Of a stretch of 64,000 nt of DNA, positions 44,331-57,118 are shown piece by piece. The translations under genes were made by a program, and so were the position numbers. Source of the stretch: Adiantum capillus-veneris (taxonomy: Eukaryota; Streptophyta; Polypodiopsida; Polypodiales; Pteridaceae); contig CM043950.1 of the NCBI GenBank assembly GCA_014529385.2, forward strand, positions 66,854,935 through 66,918,934, written 5' to 3'. The notes under the pieces are model-generated. The model was not told where the DNA came from. It saw only the letters and a list, made by a program, of their open reading frames with translations, and made no database searches. The first letter of the stretch is position 1, and every line of letters starts with the position of its first letter.

Positions 44331-45294
44331 TTAGTCCCCCTGGACCAGAGGGATAGTGTGAACGCCTAGTTCTAGTGCGATTCCTTCCAAATCTTTGTAA
44401 GACCAAGCGAAAACATCTTTGAAAGAGTGCATAAAAGAAACTACATGGTCAAGCAATGCCAAGTGATCTTGCAGCCAAGCTACTAAAAGAATGGGGTGAG
44501 GGTTATCAAGGTCCCCCAGGTTGACTTCCCTCACACACTCGGGATGAGTTATTGGCAAGGATGCGTCAGAGGAGGAAGAGTTTGCTGCCTCTTGGAGCTT
44601 GGAGACATCATGCGCTGGCATCTTATCAATATTGAAATCAGCATATTCTTCTTGTAACCATCCTTGTGGAAGCTCGTCAAAGGGGATTTCATCACACACA
44701 GAAGAGAACTTTGCCTTGGTCGCGGAGTCGGACATCGAGGAGGTTCACAGCTAGGTAAATTCTTATAAAGGAGATTTCTTACCTCGTCTGTGGTCTTTGA
44801 TTGGCTCACCAAGCCCATAGGCCTCGACAGTAGGAGCATTCATAACCGCAACACTTGTTTTTGGGCTAGGTTGCACACTTTGCTTGGCTACTGTAGGGAT
44901 AGTGATAGATGGGGTATCCTTGGGCAAGGATTGAATAGAAACCACATAACAAGGCATAGACTTTGTAGCTTCTAACCACTCAAGCAGGTCCTCCTCTGGC
45001 TCGTCAGGTGGAGTAGACTGTGCAAGTTCAGGGTTAGACTCCACTGACAAAGAACTATGATGCACTACACAATCCATGCCTCCTTCAAGTCGAATGGGTG
45101 TCATTGACGATTACACCCAAGAATTGGCACCCTAGAATAGACCCAGTGAGACGAGGACTCTTGTAAATAGTGAGCGGAGCAGGATATGAGATTATGTAGG
45201 ACTCTGAGGGCTGCACTGGGAGGTGCTTGCCACTAGACCCTACTCCAGGGTAGGGACTGAATGACTGTAAGGGTGACACTTCAAAGATTTGCAT
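44331..45294 (-). pseudogene. Element E: pol N-terminal/linker region
   Basis: The frame 44735-44331 reads VREVNLGDLDNPHPILL ... SFKDVFAWSYKDLEGI and HTIPLVQGD, a pattern typical of plant Ty3/gypsy polyproteins upstream of RT ('FAWSY.D..G'). The segments 45104-44763 and 45294-45085 are Pro/Ser-rich and probably carry the protease-to-RT linker, without a recognisable active site. Frames are broken by stops. Confidence 0.65.
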
Positions 45295-45649
45295 CTAGCC
45301 GGAGCATGTCATAGAGTGACACTTGCTAAAAGATATTCTTCAAGATAGTCTTTGTTGTAGGGTTTTCTCTTTTGATCAGGGCCTTCTCTGGTACCTTGAT
45401 CTGCTGCAAGTCAGCCATTGCCTCTTAAGGCCCCATCAATATCAGATAGCAGTAAGGTAGCTTGGCCTTTGGCACCAATGCATGGCTTCTCCGTTGCTAG
45501 AGATGGACTAGGTTGTGAAATTGGGGATGGTTGAATTGGACCTTTGGGAAGATTGAGACTGAGGGCTGCCCTTTCTGCCCGAGTGAGGACACCTGCTGAC
45601 TCCTGCACCTGTTGCAGCTTGCTCTGAGGGGTAACCACATGAGTAGCAA

Positions 45650-47160
45650 GTGACAGCTAAGGAATGTTTCTCACTGCTATCAGGTTGATCTTTGGAAACG
45701 TGAACTCTGGTTGAAACCGATTCGCGCTCGAAGAGGTGGATGCCCATTGTTTAGGACAATCCTTACTATAGTGATCCTTAGCCTCCGAGTAATGACAGCA
45801 AGGAGGAGATCCTTCAAGTAGGGGACATTTGCTTTGGTAATGCCCATATTCACCACGTCTGTAGCACAAAATGGCTCTATTGGAGGGGCGAGACGGGGGA
45901 TGAGGTGGCCTCTGCTCCTACTGCATGGAGGTGGAGGCTGAGGCGTAGAAGCTCTGAGGGGCTGAGGGAGTGTTAACGTGATAGAAACCCTCATATGGAA
46001 AACTGCTCTGCAGACCTTGCATAGGGGTATTCAGCAAAGGTGGCATGTAGATAAAATGGCCATAAGGGGAAACTATGTTAGATGCAGGTGCCAACCAAGG
46101 CCTTGTTGAAGAGTAGGAGTAAGGCTCCGTTGAAGGTGTCGTAATCCCTTTAGATAGTAGCAATCCTTGTCGTCATGTCCAGATTTTTCATAGAGGTGGC
46201 AATAGGCTTGAAGAGGGCATTCGTGTGGGGGATGCCCTAGAGAGCGACATGAGCTACATCAAACCACCGCTTTAGACTCTTGGTAAGCCCTAAGCTCTTT
46301 TAGTTGTTGCTTGATCTGATCTAAAGTCTCTTGATGTGGGGACTTCTATTGTCGAAGGGAGGAGGACCTCTCCTCCCTTCGTGTGGGGGATGCCCTAGAG
46401 AGCGACATGACCTACATCAAACCACCGCTTTAGACTCTTGGTAAGCCCTGAGCTCTTTTAGCTCTTTTAGTTGTTGCTTGATCTGGTCTAAAGTCTCTTG
46501 ATGTGGGGACATCTATTGTCGAAGGGAGGAGGACCTCTCCTCCTGAAGAGCTCGTTGTAATTTCAGTGCTTGCGTAAAGAAATCAAAGGGTCAGATGCAC
46601 TTTGCATGAGGACTAAGGCAGACTCTACCTAGGGGGAGTCCTTGAATAACCGCCTTGCCCCCTCGATTCTAGTAGCGGCAGCGACAAACTCCTCCAGAGT
46701 TGCTTGCAGCTTCTGTTGAAACGTCTTCGGGAGAGCCACTTCTTGATCATGAAGTCTCCAAGTTGTTGAGGAAGCTTGGCCACCACAGACTTTGTTCTTG
46801 CCATGAGTTCTGCAAATGTCACACTAGGTTGGAGCACCAAATTTGCCAATTTTCCAAGACTTTCTCTTGAAAGTCACCCGGATTGAAAGCTTCACAGAAC
46901 TATCGCCTCAATGTTGCCCAAGTCATAAAGTGGTTCTCTCCAAACTGACTATACCATTTGTATGCTAAGCCATCCAAGGTGGACGGAAAGAGCACTAAGT
47001 AGGCATCTTCTCTGTTTAGGCCCCGACCTCTACAGAGGGATACAAACCTCCTAGCGTGGTCGGCATCCTTGGTGGAGAGTCCTTTGAAAGTCGAAAACTA
47101 GATGTTCATCTTAGCAAGAACGCTCGTCAGCTCCTCCATGGCTGCCTGCTCAGGAGCCTA
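45650..47160 (-). pseudogene. Element E: gag with degenerate zinc knuckles
   Basis: Reading minus, DGLAYKWYSQFGENHF..WATLRR and FCEAFNPGDF are the retrotransposon Gag core (about 46990-46870). Further on CYRRGEYGHYQSKC and CCHYSEAKDHYSKDC (about 45870-45760) look like two CCHC knuckles with lost cysteines, followed by QPEFTFP. Many stops are present, plus a tandem duplication at 46222-46545. Confidence 0.65.
46222..46545. repeat. Tandem duplication (~160 bp) within gag
   Basis: TTCGTGTGGGGGATGCCCTA ... GGAGGACCTCTCCTCC occurs twice in a row, first about 46222-46378 and again about 46379-46545. The second copy has an extra AGCTCTTTT. Confidence 0.9.
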
Positions 47161-47164
47161 CTGT

Positions 47165-47735
47165 AACACACCTCTGTCTCGTTCCCATTAATCGGTGCTA
47201 CCTTGTAGCGATGTGAAATTGGGAGTTTGTGATAGATTTAACTTCTTAATCAACTTATAGTTAAGAAAGCTATGAGAGGCATCATCATCTACAAAGATAC
47301 GCATATTGTGCCCCTTGATAGTGACGTGCATTCTCACGAGGTTATGTGGTCGAAAAGCTGATTGTCACATAGAGGCATTTATATAGCATTCATGAACCTC
47401 TTCCATATGTGATTCTTTCACATTGGCATGCTTAGCAGAAGGGCGTAGAGAAAGTAATTGCACCATGTGCACTACTTTTTCCTTTCCCACACCTTGTGCT
47501 TTCCCTTTGGACAATCTTGTTTAGAATGACTACCTTAACAATTGAAACAAAGGTTTTCTTTCTTAGCTCTTAATGTCTTGCTGAGAGAGAGGTCATCGAC
47601 GCCCCTTGGGTCTCTTGGAATGTCTCCTATTTCTAGCATGCAATGATGCACGTGTAGCATCACTAGTATTATGCATGATGAATTATGCTTAGTGCGATGG
47701 CTAAACAAGTGGCTTACCATTATTAGGGTCATCAT
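47165..47735 (-). pseudogene. Gypsy element F: zinc knuckle and protease fragment
   Basis: The minus strand reads NLCFNC, a stop, GSHSKQDCPKGK (a broken CCHC knuckle), then HVTIKGHNMRIFVDDDASHSFLNYKL (quoted parts: MRIFVDDDASHSFL, NYKLIKKLNL). The latter is the position of the LTR-element protease (I-D-[S/T]-G-A-[S/T]-H-x-F), with D-D-D-A here. It sits directly upstream (minus-wise) of element E but in a different frame and may belong to a different copy. Confidence 0.55.
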
Positions 47736-48815
47736 GATTGCATGCTTGAATAATGCATCCTCTAGAGCCTTAGGGTCTTTTGTCTTGACCTGCTTCTAAC
47801 GCTCAAGAGGTCTAACAAAACCACGAACTTCCGGAAAATCATCCTACCCGTTTTAAAATAAACTTCATTTGACTTGGGTCTCTTTGGCTCATTTCTTATT
47901 AAAGATCGACGATCAAATTTTGAGGTTATTTTCTCAACCTATGGCATCAAATAAGCATACATGGGCTGAAAGTTCCTATCTTCGTGTTCCATCTCTATTA
48001 CGACAGCTGAACCAAAAGTCTTGTGAGGCTTGTGATACTTAAGAAGCTTGCACAATTTACAATGACTCGTCATGGTAATGCATCAAACGGATATTGCTTT
48101 TGCAACCATAAGGACTAATATGAAAACCGGCCATGTGCATCCTTCTTAAGTTGTTGCAGGCTTTGGTGAAGCTAGGCAGCTACTGCTAAGTCAACACATG
48201 CTTGCACGTGCACTACTAGTTAGATCATTCAAGTTTTGAGCACCACTAAGTGATAGCTATTCCCAGCTCTCTAATGACCACAACCAGTTCAAATGATGCT
48301 CCTCCCTCAACAAACGTCTCAAAAAATTAGAATATTCAACGGATGCTTCCATAAACGCATACATGCTTCAGCGTTCTGCAAATGGGTGCCAAGAAAGCTT
48401 TCTACGTTAAGCTCACATGCAGAAACCTTTCATGGGTTACCTTCACTCTTGAGAGATTTTGCGTATTTGATCATGTCCATAGCTGTGGCCTCCTCAGCAG
48501 TAGGCGGCACTAGGTAAGAAATCAAGCGAGCAACAGGGATAAAGCGTGCGTGGGGCTTGCTGGTTAGAAGTGGTCGCCACAGGCGCCGTGCGAGGGATCC
48601 CATGGCTGACTCGCAAGGTGGACGACCTTGTTCCCTGGAATGGTTTACGTACGTGGCAGCTGCGCGTTGCCACCTAATGCATCGTTTTGTTTTAATTTGC
48701 AGGAGATCACCTTTTATGGGAGTGAAAAAATCCTATTATAGGACTAACCGGAGGCTCGAGGTAGAAAAGGAAAGGCGCTCTCACTCAGCCTTCATTGTCA
48801 TTGTTGTTGATAGGA
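47736..48815. other. Unassigned stretch
   Basis: No gene or element boundary is supported. Short open frames (48293-48517 and 48557-48820, plus) have no recognised domain. The sequence may be decayed gypsy gag upstream of element F. Confidence 0.35.
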
Positions 48816-49179
48816 TTTGACACCCATCTGCCCTTCTTAAGGCATTTTGCCGGTCGTATGAAGGCCAAAGTTTTTTTGAATCTGTCATTGGAAGGGCTTG
48901 TTCAAAAATTATCCTTCTATAGAGAAGGGTGAAAAAATAGAATACATGTCAATGGAAGGGCTAATTAAAAAACATTTTCTATATATTAATGCTCATTTAC
49001 AATATCTATATGTCTATTGGTTATACTCATTGACAGAATATAGTATCTTGCCTTGTAAATTATGCGAAATTTTCTCATTGGAAGGGCAAACTGAAAATAG
49101 ACCCTTCTATAGGGAAGGGTGCATTTTTCTACAACCTATCTTTTGAAAGAATAGGTTGCCCTTCAAATCCTAACACTGT
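48816..49179. mobile_element. MITE-like element (tentative)
   Basis: GGATTTGA near 48816 and TCAAATCC near 49170 are inverted, each flanked by TA. Inside, CATTGGAAGGGC...CCTTCTATAG.GAAGGGTG occurs at about 48889 and 49077, with a shorter ATGGAAGGGC copy near 48952. AT-rich and non-coding. TIRs are short, so the superfamily is uncertain. Confidence 0.4.
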
Positions 49180-49440
49180 TGCAGTTGAGACTCCCCTCTG
49201 CATGTGCCGTACAGATTGCATGCAACCCCCTTTTGCTTTCCCCTTTCCTCCTCACTTGAGCAGCTGACTCTGTCCTCTCCATCCCCTCTCGCTTCTTCGC
49301 CCCTCCTATTGTTGGGGGGGGGGGGGGGGCACATGGACCTCCAAGAGGCCCTGTGCGTAATGGTTTAGTGAGGGCGACGCAGCGGGTCCATCCCTACATG
49401 CTCAACCTTCTAACCTAGTCCCTAAACCTCTGTTTCAGAT
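49180..49440. other. C/T-rich stretch with a 16-nt G run
   Basis: CT-rich sequence (49190-49313) leads to a G run (49314-49329). It could be the leader of the L1-type LINE that follows. No coding sequence is recognised. Confidence 0.4.
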
Positions 49441-49477
49441 TCTCCTCAGTGGGGTCTCAACATACTCCTTAACCTCT

Positions 49478-49933
49478 GGACAAGAACACTCGGGTTTCAG
49501 TGGAGCTAGTATTGGGCCTCATCTTCCTTCGTATGCGGCAATGGTTAATAAACCCCAACCCTCCCTCTTCTACCAAGTAGGAATGTTCACCTTCAGACCT
49601 CCTATGCCTCAAAATCCTCCACAGATTATCTTTCCAGGTAAGGGAGTCTTCCCCCATGCTAATCTAATTGTTGGGATTAATCCTCTTATAATTCTAGAAG
49701 ACATAAGAGAGTTCTCTAGGCAGATACAACAGGGACCTGAGTTGGAAATTGTTCTACAAGAAAACAATTGTAACAGAGGGGAGCCTCCCTCTCTACCTCA
49801 GAACCCTTCTCCCCGTGAAAGTGTTTATGAGGAGGAAGAGAACAAATCAGTTGCTTCAAATCTTGAGCAGACTATTGAAGAGGTAGTGATTATCCCCACA
49901 AAGGAGCTTGAACTGTGGCACTCTCAATTGTAG
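49478..49933 (+). pseudogene. L1-type ORF1 remnant
   Basis: Open from about 49478 (GQEHSGFSGASIGPHLPSYAAM, first Met 49541) to 49933. It reads NKPQPSLFYQVGMF and EIVLQENNCNRGEPPSLP, then Glu-rich sequence. Position just 5' of the endonuclease suggests ORF1. No RRM or zinc knuckle can be seen, so the assignment rests on context. Confidence 0.35.
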
Positions 49934-50396
49934 GATATAGTAGTGATTGAAAGAGCTCACAAATGAATCGAAGGAGAAGAGAAATGAGAGAGAAGCAATA
50001 ATTAGAGATTAATTAACACTTAACCACACACCATTAGTGCAAATGACAAAGAGATAGAAGAAGAAGAGCACTTAACTTTCAATTAGATGCCATCAAAAGA
50101 GTGGAAGCACAGGATGAAGCTCCACTCTATGCATCACCATCTCCACCTTCTTCACAAACTGTGTGCATCTCTACAACTCCTAGGCATCATGGTAGCATCA
50201 AATATATAATCTAGAACTCGTGTAGAGCCCGTAAATACATCGAAACTTAAAAGTCAATTGACATCTTAATGACCCAAGAAGAGGAGGAGAGACTACCAAT
50301 GGCTCCAAATTTCAACTCAAAAAGAAAGAAGGAGCCTTCCAAGGACCCAACCAGAACTTCAATCTCCATGGCTAAACCTGCAAAAAGTAGCAAAAA

Positions 50397-51665
50397 ATGA
50401 AGTGCCCAAATATTAAAGCCTTCTCCTTTAACTGCAATGGTCTTACTGATACTCTAAGAGCCCATGTCATTAAAAAATGGCTTTATGATACTAACCTCAT
50501 GCCTCACTTCATTTGTTTGTAGGAGCCTAAGGCCAATGGAGCCAATCTAATCTCTAACCTTCAAATAATTGGCTCTGGCTATAGCTGGTATACGACCAAC
50601 CATGTGCAAGGTAGAGGTGGAGCAGCTTTGGGTATCTCAGACAAGTATAATCATCCGGTGGAATATCAGCATTCCTCCCAAAAGGGTAGTTGGATAGCTG
50701 TCACCCTTGGCAAACCATTCAGCTACACTCTGATCTCTGTCTATGCCTCTAATTTGATTTCGGAAAGAGCTTTTGACTGGGGAGAGATTTCTAAACTCAC
50801 GGGTCCTTGTATTGTTGTAGGAGATTTTAACATGGTTGAGGCCTCGTTTGACATATGGAATCAGCTTGGTCCTACTATAAGAGGCTCTGAAAAGGTGATG
50901 TGGGAACATGCCCTAGGAAAGCTCAACCTAATTGATATCTCTAAGAGTACTGGGCACACTTGGAACAACAAGAAAAATGGTGACTGCTATAGGGCAGCCA
51001 AGTTGGACAGAGTCTACATGAGCTCCAACCTAATGCAGGAGTACTGGTAGGTAAACTATTACAAAGATAACTATGTTATTCTCTTTGATCATTTGCCATT
51101 TATCTTTGAGCTCCCAAAAGAAGAGTGTGTGTATAAGGCAGGGTGGCCTCATTTGGATCAATCACTTCTTTCTTTAGATATTGTCAAAGGGAAAGTTGAG
51201 AATATCTTTGAATTTGCTTTCTGTAACAATGTCTCTTCATTCAAAGCTTGGGACTGTGTAGTTAGAGAAACTCATAAACTGCTCACTGAATAAAAAAAGA
51301 AAGCTAGGGCCATAAGAGAAAACAGAAGGATAATGATAAGGAGAAACATAGAAGAGCTCGAAGCTCTCTCTAAACCTAGTAGTCCTCCTTCCCCCCTCTT
51401 AGGTGAGCTTAAAGCTAGTCATAGAGACGAGGAGCTCCTAGCTGCTAAAGCCTCCCTCCATTGGACAAGAAAATTCCGGGCAAGGAAAATCAACAAACCA
51501 GATAAACAAATGTTCAATCTTCTTAAGAAAATTTAGATTAAACTTCATCCCTTTGCTAAAGGATAAGAATGGTAATCAGACATCTTCACATAAAGAGAAC
51601 TTGAAGATTGCAAAGGATTATTTTGCTGAAATATTCTCCTCCCCTCCTAAAAGAGGGGCTAACCT
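50397..51665 (+). pseudogene. L1-type ORF2 endonuclease domain and linker
   Basis: ATG at 50397 opens MKCPNIKAFSFNCNGLTD (first catalytic Asn). FIC-L-stop-EPKA follows: TAG at 50520-50522 replaces the usual Gln before the catalytic Glu (EPK). Then SYTLISVYAS, IVVGDFNMVEAS (Asp/Asn), TWNNKKNGD, KLDRVYMS and ILFDHLPFIFE, where S-D-H is usual and F-D-H is found. Further stops at 51048 and 51291. The linker to RT (FAEIFSSPPKRGANL) is cut by element H at 51666. Confidence 0.8.
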
Positions 51666-52090
51666 TGTTATGGAATTGATATTTATCCATTTATTGCAGC
51701 TGACAGGTGGAAAAAGCATTAGCAGATAATGGATTATGCAAGACATTATATTTTATGTATATTCAAGTGCTCTGTATGAGCTTTGGCCATTTATGACCGG
51801 CCGGCTAGTTTGTACTCACAATTGACCATTTAAGAAATCTATAAAACAAATACGTGCAAGAGGGAAATGGTCACTCTTGCACGGGGGGAGATTGCACTTA
51901 GTGTCTGCGTTGCTCTTCTCATCTCTACTCTCTTCTCTCTCGCCGTGCCGGCGTAGCACTCCGCTCTAGGAGGTGCGCTTGCACGTGCTCTCTCAATCTC
52001 TCCCGCTCTCTATCTCTCTCTGTTTGCATACGTCTTGGATTTAGTCGTTTATGTCTTGCTATGTGCTATTTTTGAGTATTTTGCAGGGCA
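51666..52090 (+). repeat. H 5' LTR
   Basis: TGTTATGGAATTG ... GCAGGGCA, 425 bp. By eye it differs from the 3' LTR at about ten positions. It lacks a ~30-bp segment (TTATGTGCTATGCGAGTC...) that the 3' LTR has near 57037. Confidence 0.9.
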
Positions 52091-52103
52091 GTGGTATCAG
52101 AGC

Positions 52104-54215
52104 CTGCAAAAACGTTCTTGGCAGTGCTAGAAACATGCTCACGATGAGCATGGTGATGAATCATGTCCCACGGCTAAGTTTGTTTACTTTACTTATTTTA
52201 TTAGCATAATGCTTTAACATGATTGTGCATAAAATGGTTATGTGATTCAATTAAAATAAGATTAGTTTGATTAGGAGTTTAATTAATACAAATTAGCATG
52301 GAATGAAGAATAAGAAAAGCTTCAGCATCAAAGAAACAATAAACTCAAATGACGAAGAAGAAGTAGAGAAGTTTTTACATCAGATGAAGATATCAAGAGA
52401 GGTGTCTAAAATTTGTTTGATGAGTTTTGCATTCATGACCAATTATTCAAGAAGATCGAGGGAATTGAGACAACAATGGGTGCCTCTAAGAGAGCTCTTA
52501 GACCTGCACACTAATTCTTGACTCAAGCCCCAATGGATAACCTATTTGCCACACTCGGGTGCACACCATCGTGGGAAAGAGGTGGGAAACACGACTTGCA
52601 AACTTTGAGATATATTCTCTGTTGCAATTTCAGTGGCGTGCGAAGCTTGGCAATTTGCCTTCATAGAAAATCATTGAGCGCACAAGGAAGGGGGAGCGTT
52701 GAGGAGGCTCATGAGACAAGAGCTATGACAAGAGCTATGACACCACAGACCATTGCATGCCCACAAAGAGAGTCTAGCATGCGAGTAGCCGTCTTCGGAC
52801 ACACTGCAGTCCTCTATGGCGTGTACCATGTAGATCCATAGTGCACTCTCTCTCACTCTTTCGCACAGATCAGGATGGCCCTCTCGTAGTTTTTTGTCCA
52901 TTTCTCGTCTTCTCAGCCTTTGGTTTATTCCCATGCAGAGCGACACCAACCACAGTAGTCACTCTCTCTTTCTCTCTCTACAATCGTGACTCTCTCTCTG
53001 TCTCTATCTCTCTCTGGCCACCACACTCCATCAACCTCTCTTTTGTTGACGTTTATCACCAACCACCACGGTCTCTCTCTATCTCACACATAGTCGTCGG
53101 CCTTTCTACTCTGCAGTTCCAACTCACTCTCGCCCACCAACTCTCTCCCCAGCATGCGTGCATGTACTGGCCGCGGTCGTAATCCTTCTCTCACCTCACT
53201 CACCCACCATGCAGCACACAAGCTTCCGCCAACCACAACCATCTCTCAATCTTTTTTTTATTATTTTCGCCAACCACAGCATGTCTCTCTTTCTCTTAGT
53301 ACTGCAGCCACCAATCGCCATGCAAACTCTCACTTTCTCACCCCCACTTGCATGCGACGTGGTCTTGCAGACCGCTGCAATGTAAGGCCAGCTAGGAGAT
53401 AGGTTGAAGGGTGGGCCAAACTTCTACATGAGCTTGCGTGCATATTGTGCTACCCACCCCCACAATATCATAGATGATCTGTTGGCCGAAACTCGAGTAA
53501 GGTGGGTTCCTTTACCAACTACCAAAACTCGCCAGTACTTTCTTGCCCAGTTTGACCATATCCTACACTCAAAGCATTACAGGAAGCCATAATGCGGGTA
53601 GGGCACTTCTCTCGGACACTTTTTCCCACAATCTTTGTCGACGAGCATTTGGTGAAGCTTTCAGGGATGGTCACCTCTTCTTGCTATTTAAAGTCGATGA
53701 TGGGAGAGCTGCAACTCAAGTTTAAAGCAGGAGAGTCTTCCTCCACGATGGCAACAAATTCAGAGGCCTTGGTATGTAAGGCAAATAGCTTGCAATAATT
53801 TGACAAGGAGACAGGACCTATCAAGCTCGAAGTGGCGTGCCTTTTTCTCTGCCACCACGGTGAGGTGGGATAGCCATACTCCGGAAATTAAGCGCTTGTC
53901 AACCTTTAACCACCTACAGCAGTACTCTCACAGACGTTGCTTCAATGCCAGACAGGAGCCACGCACTCGTGGCTTAGCGATACACCACCTCTCTTTCCAG
54001 GAAGAAGATCGGAAGCTGGTCATGAGACAATGTACCTGTAATGGCGGCTTGGTTGCTTGCTGGGAGATTGAGCCTCAAAGGGGTCTGATAAGCCTTCCAA
54101 CACATCGGGATCCTCTTGCTCAAAGAAATTCCTAAAGTAGGTGATCGCTTCTTGAGGGAGAACATCGACATCTCCTTGCACACTCTGAGCTTCGTGAACG
54201 CTGACATGATGCATT

Positions 54216-54262
<47 letters not shown>

Positions 54263-54610
54263 TCTTCTCTCTAGCACTCAAATGGAAGGCCTCTTTGTTG
54301 GAACAGTTCATCCTTGACTGACTGTCTGAAGCGGTACACATGCAGTTCGCTACGAGCCTCATTAGGGCTTCTTTAATGTGACGTGCGTGTGTCATGTTGA
54401 CTCACTTGAGTGCAGGCAGCTTCACCAAGGTTTTTGGAGCTCCGAGAATTTAAGGTCTTTTGTCCCAAGACTCAAATGCAACATAAAATATTACAAGGTC
54501 TGCTTTCATCTTGTTGTATATGTTCATGACCTCGTCATATAGTTGATGTCGAAATCCCTGCAGCCATGAGCTGCCCACATTGACTTTAGGTGATGCATGC
54601 TAGTGCCCAA

Positions 54611-54647
<37 letters not shown>

Positions 54648-56640
54648 AACAGATTGAGGAGCTTGCCTTTCCTGTAGTGTTGCTGCACGTTGGGGGGCAT
54701 GGACTTTGATGATGCATGGAGCAGGTTTCTGGATACCTCTTTCTCCATTTATGGCAATGATGAAGCAGTCTTTACGGAACCCTCATCATCCATGATTGCT
54801 ATACCTACCGAGGAGAACGTTGATCCCTTTCTCCTATGATTTCAATGATTTTCATTATGTAATGATTTATTATTTATGTCGAAATATGTCATTAAAACTA
54901 CTGCGGTCTGTGCTCACCAACTATCTACGCATTGTCTTGTCAGGTTTAGGCAACTTGTATAAGATACCAACTTCCATCCTACCTCCTCCCAGTTAATATC
55001 CAGAGGCTTAAGTAGATGGTTTTGTAAGGCATTTCCTTGACGCACCAAAAGTCTATATTCTCATCCCTAATTCTAGCTCTACCTAACAAATAATTTGTCA
55101 TAAATAAAGGCTTCTAGGCAAAGGCATTTCAAGATCAAAATTACTTTTGGGTTGTTTGTCCACTCAGTCACGGTTAATCATCGTAGACGTCTGTCAATCC
55201 TCAATGTAATTTTGTCTCCCACATTGCACTATAAAATCCAATTAGATCTCCTTACCTACATTTTTTTTTCTTCTTTTTTCTTTTTTCTGCCTTGTTCGTG
55301 GTTTTTGTCTATCTGTGCTATTTCGTTAGGACTGCAACATTTTCTCACATTTTCATTTTCGCAGGACTATGGCTAACTTTTAATTTGTGTTCCAGCTTCA
55401 TTTAATTTATTTTGCGATTGTTGAATCAAAGTGCTAACAATGTATGTTCAAAATATGTGATCTCACACTAATCTAGAATCAAATTCTCAACAGACAACAT
55501 AGTCTTTTATTTCATTTCAAATTACTAACACAAAATTAACATATTTTGGAATTGTTAATTATACTATGGTGCAAGTTTGATAGTCGCAGTTCTCCTTAGC
55601 TTCTACAAATCTATTTGACACGCCTCAGATGCAAGTTACGATTGTATCTCTCTCCATAAACACACTGGCTCATATAATTTTGATGCAGTGTACCCTCAAG
55701 TTATGTACATTAACCTCACTCCCCTTTTCGTAATTGCTTTACTGACAATCTTTTATAGATTAGGCAACCCAACATCTCTCATGTCATCACTAATACTTAT
55801 AAAATGGAATCTCAAATTCATCAATCCTATTTTTAAATTTCATTTCTCTACATTATCTGCTCACTGAATACTCCATCAAATGCTCCTATCATGGATTCTA
55901 ATTGTACTACAAGTATTTTTTGTAAAGATGATTTGTGAATAAGCCCTGCAGCTACTCATGTGAGCTACGGTGTTTTGGGATAGTGCACAACAATTTGTAA
56001 CTGCCTTGATATGCACTGCAATATCAACATAGTAACTATTTTTATTTTCTCCTTTATGCCTTGTCTAGTCCATTGGTCACAAGCACACAAATCCGCCGAT
56101 TTAAGTAGTGTGTCAATGCTCATCTAGTGCAGATTCGCCGAATTAGGCAGCACAACAACAAACTACAGATTCACGCTTTTTGAACATATATCAAATGCAG
56201 ATTCGCCGATTTAGGCAACACCGATCACAAAATCATGCTGTTGTGGCTGGCCACCACTGTAACTGGTATGATTTTGTTACCCGGGTATAGAAAATGAAAG
56301 ATATTTTGGATTTGGATTTGGAAATGGGATTTGGAATTGGTATATGATGATTTTCTGTCGCGACATTATTTATAGAATTGAACTTGAGATTGATGAGATC
56401 AATGGATTATTGAATAATGAGTGTGACCAATGATATCCTGATTCATCAGGATATGACATATACTGCTTATTCTAGTGGTATGGGACACTAGAATAGGTAG
56501 TAGGTGGATGACGGCAGGAATAAGCAATGTTGTTTACTTTCATTCATTTTACTATATGCTATTTTTTGAGACAAATTTCTAATCATTTTGTTTTACAAGT
56601 ATCGTTTGCAGATTTCTTATCTTTGCAACTAAGGACAATT
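52104..56640 (+). other. H interior, no recognised coding
   Basis: Frames such as 52303-52521, 53154-53402 and 53800-54135 are short and show no retroelement motif. CT-rich stretches (52845-53130), (CT)n at 54219-54259, (AC)n at 54611-54644, T-rich at 55261-55300 and a thrice-repeated CAGATTCGCCGATTTAGGC word (about 56092, 56141, 56199) are present. The interior may include captured host DNA. Confidence 0.4.
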
Positions 56641-56659
56641 GCTTTCCAATGGAGAGGTA

Positions 56660-57118
56660 TGTTATGGAATTGATATTTATCCATTTACTGCAGCTGACAG
56701 GTGGCAAAAGCATTAGCAGATAATGGATTATGCAGGACATTATATTTTATGTATATTCAAGTGCTCTGTATGAGCTTTGGCCATTTATGACCGGCCGGCT
56801 AGTTTGTACTCACAATTGACCATTTAAGAAATCTATAAAACAAATACGTGCAAGAGGGAAATGGTCACTCTTGCACAGGGGGAGATTGCACCCAGTGTCT
56901 GCGTTGCTCTTCTCATCTCTCCTCTCTTCTGTCTCGCCGTGCCGGCGTAGCACTTCGCTCTAGGAGGTGCGCTTGCACGTGCTCTCTCAATATCTCCCGC
57001 TCTCTATCTCTCTCTGTTTGCATACATACGTCGTGGTTATGTGCTATGCGAGTCGGCAGGTACGTAGATTTAGTCGTTTATGTCTTGCTATGTGCTATTT
57101 TTGAGTATTTTGCAGGGA
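56660..57118 (+). repeat. H 3' LTR
   Basis: TGTTATGGAATTG ... GCAGGGA, 459 bp, near-identical to the 5' LTR except for an extra ~30 bp. The last bases are altered (AGGGA versus AGGGCA). Confidence 0.88.

Larger units (their letters stand above)
51666..57118 (+). mobile_element. LTR retrotransposon H, non-autonomous
   Basis: 5' LTR 51666-52090, primer site TGGTATCAGAGC (52092-52103), interior to 56659 with a purine-rich GGAGAGGTA before the 3' LTR (56660-57118). The 4.6-kb interior contains no recognised gag, integrase or RT. The element splits the L1-type LINE. Flanks are AACCT and roughly AACTA, not a clean duplication. Movement must have been driven in trans, since the LTRs are still similar. 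Confidence 0.85.

Noticed and set aside
53154-54395. Captured host gene in element H
   Set aside because: Several short frames were read on both strands, but none gave a recognisable domain or consistent exon structure.
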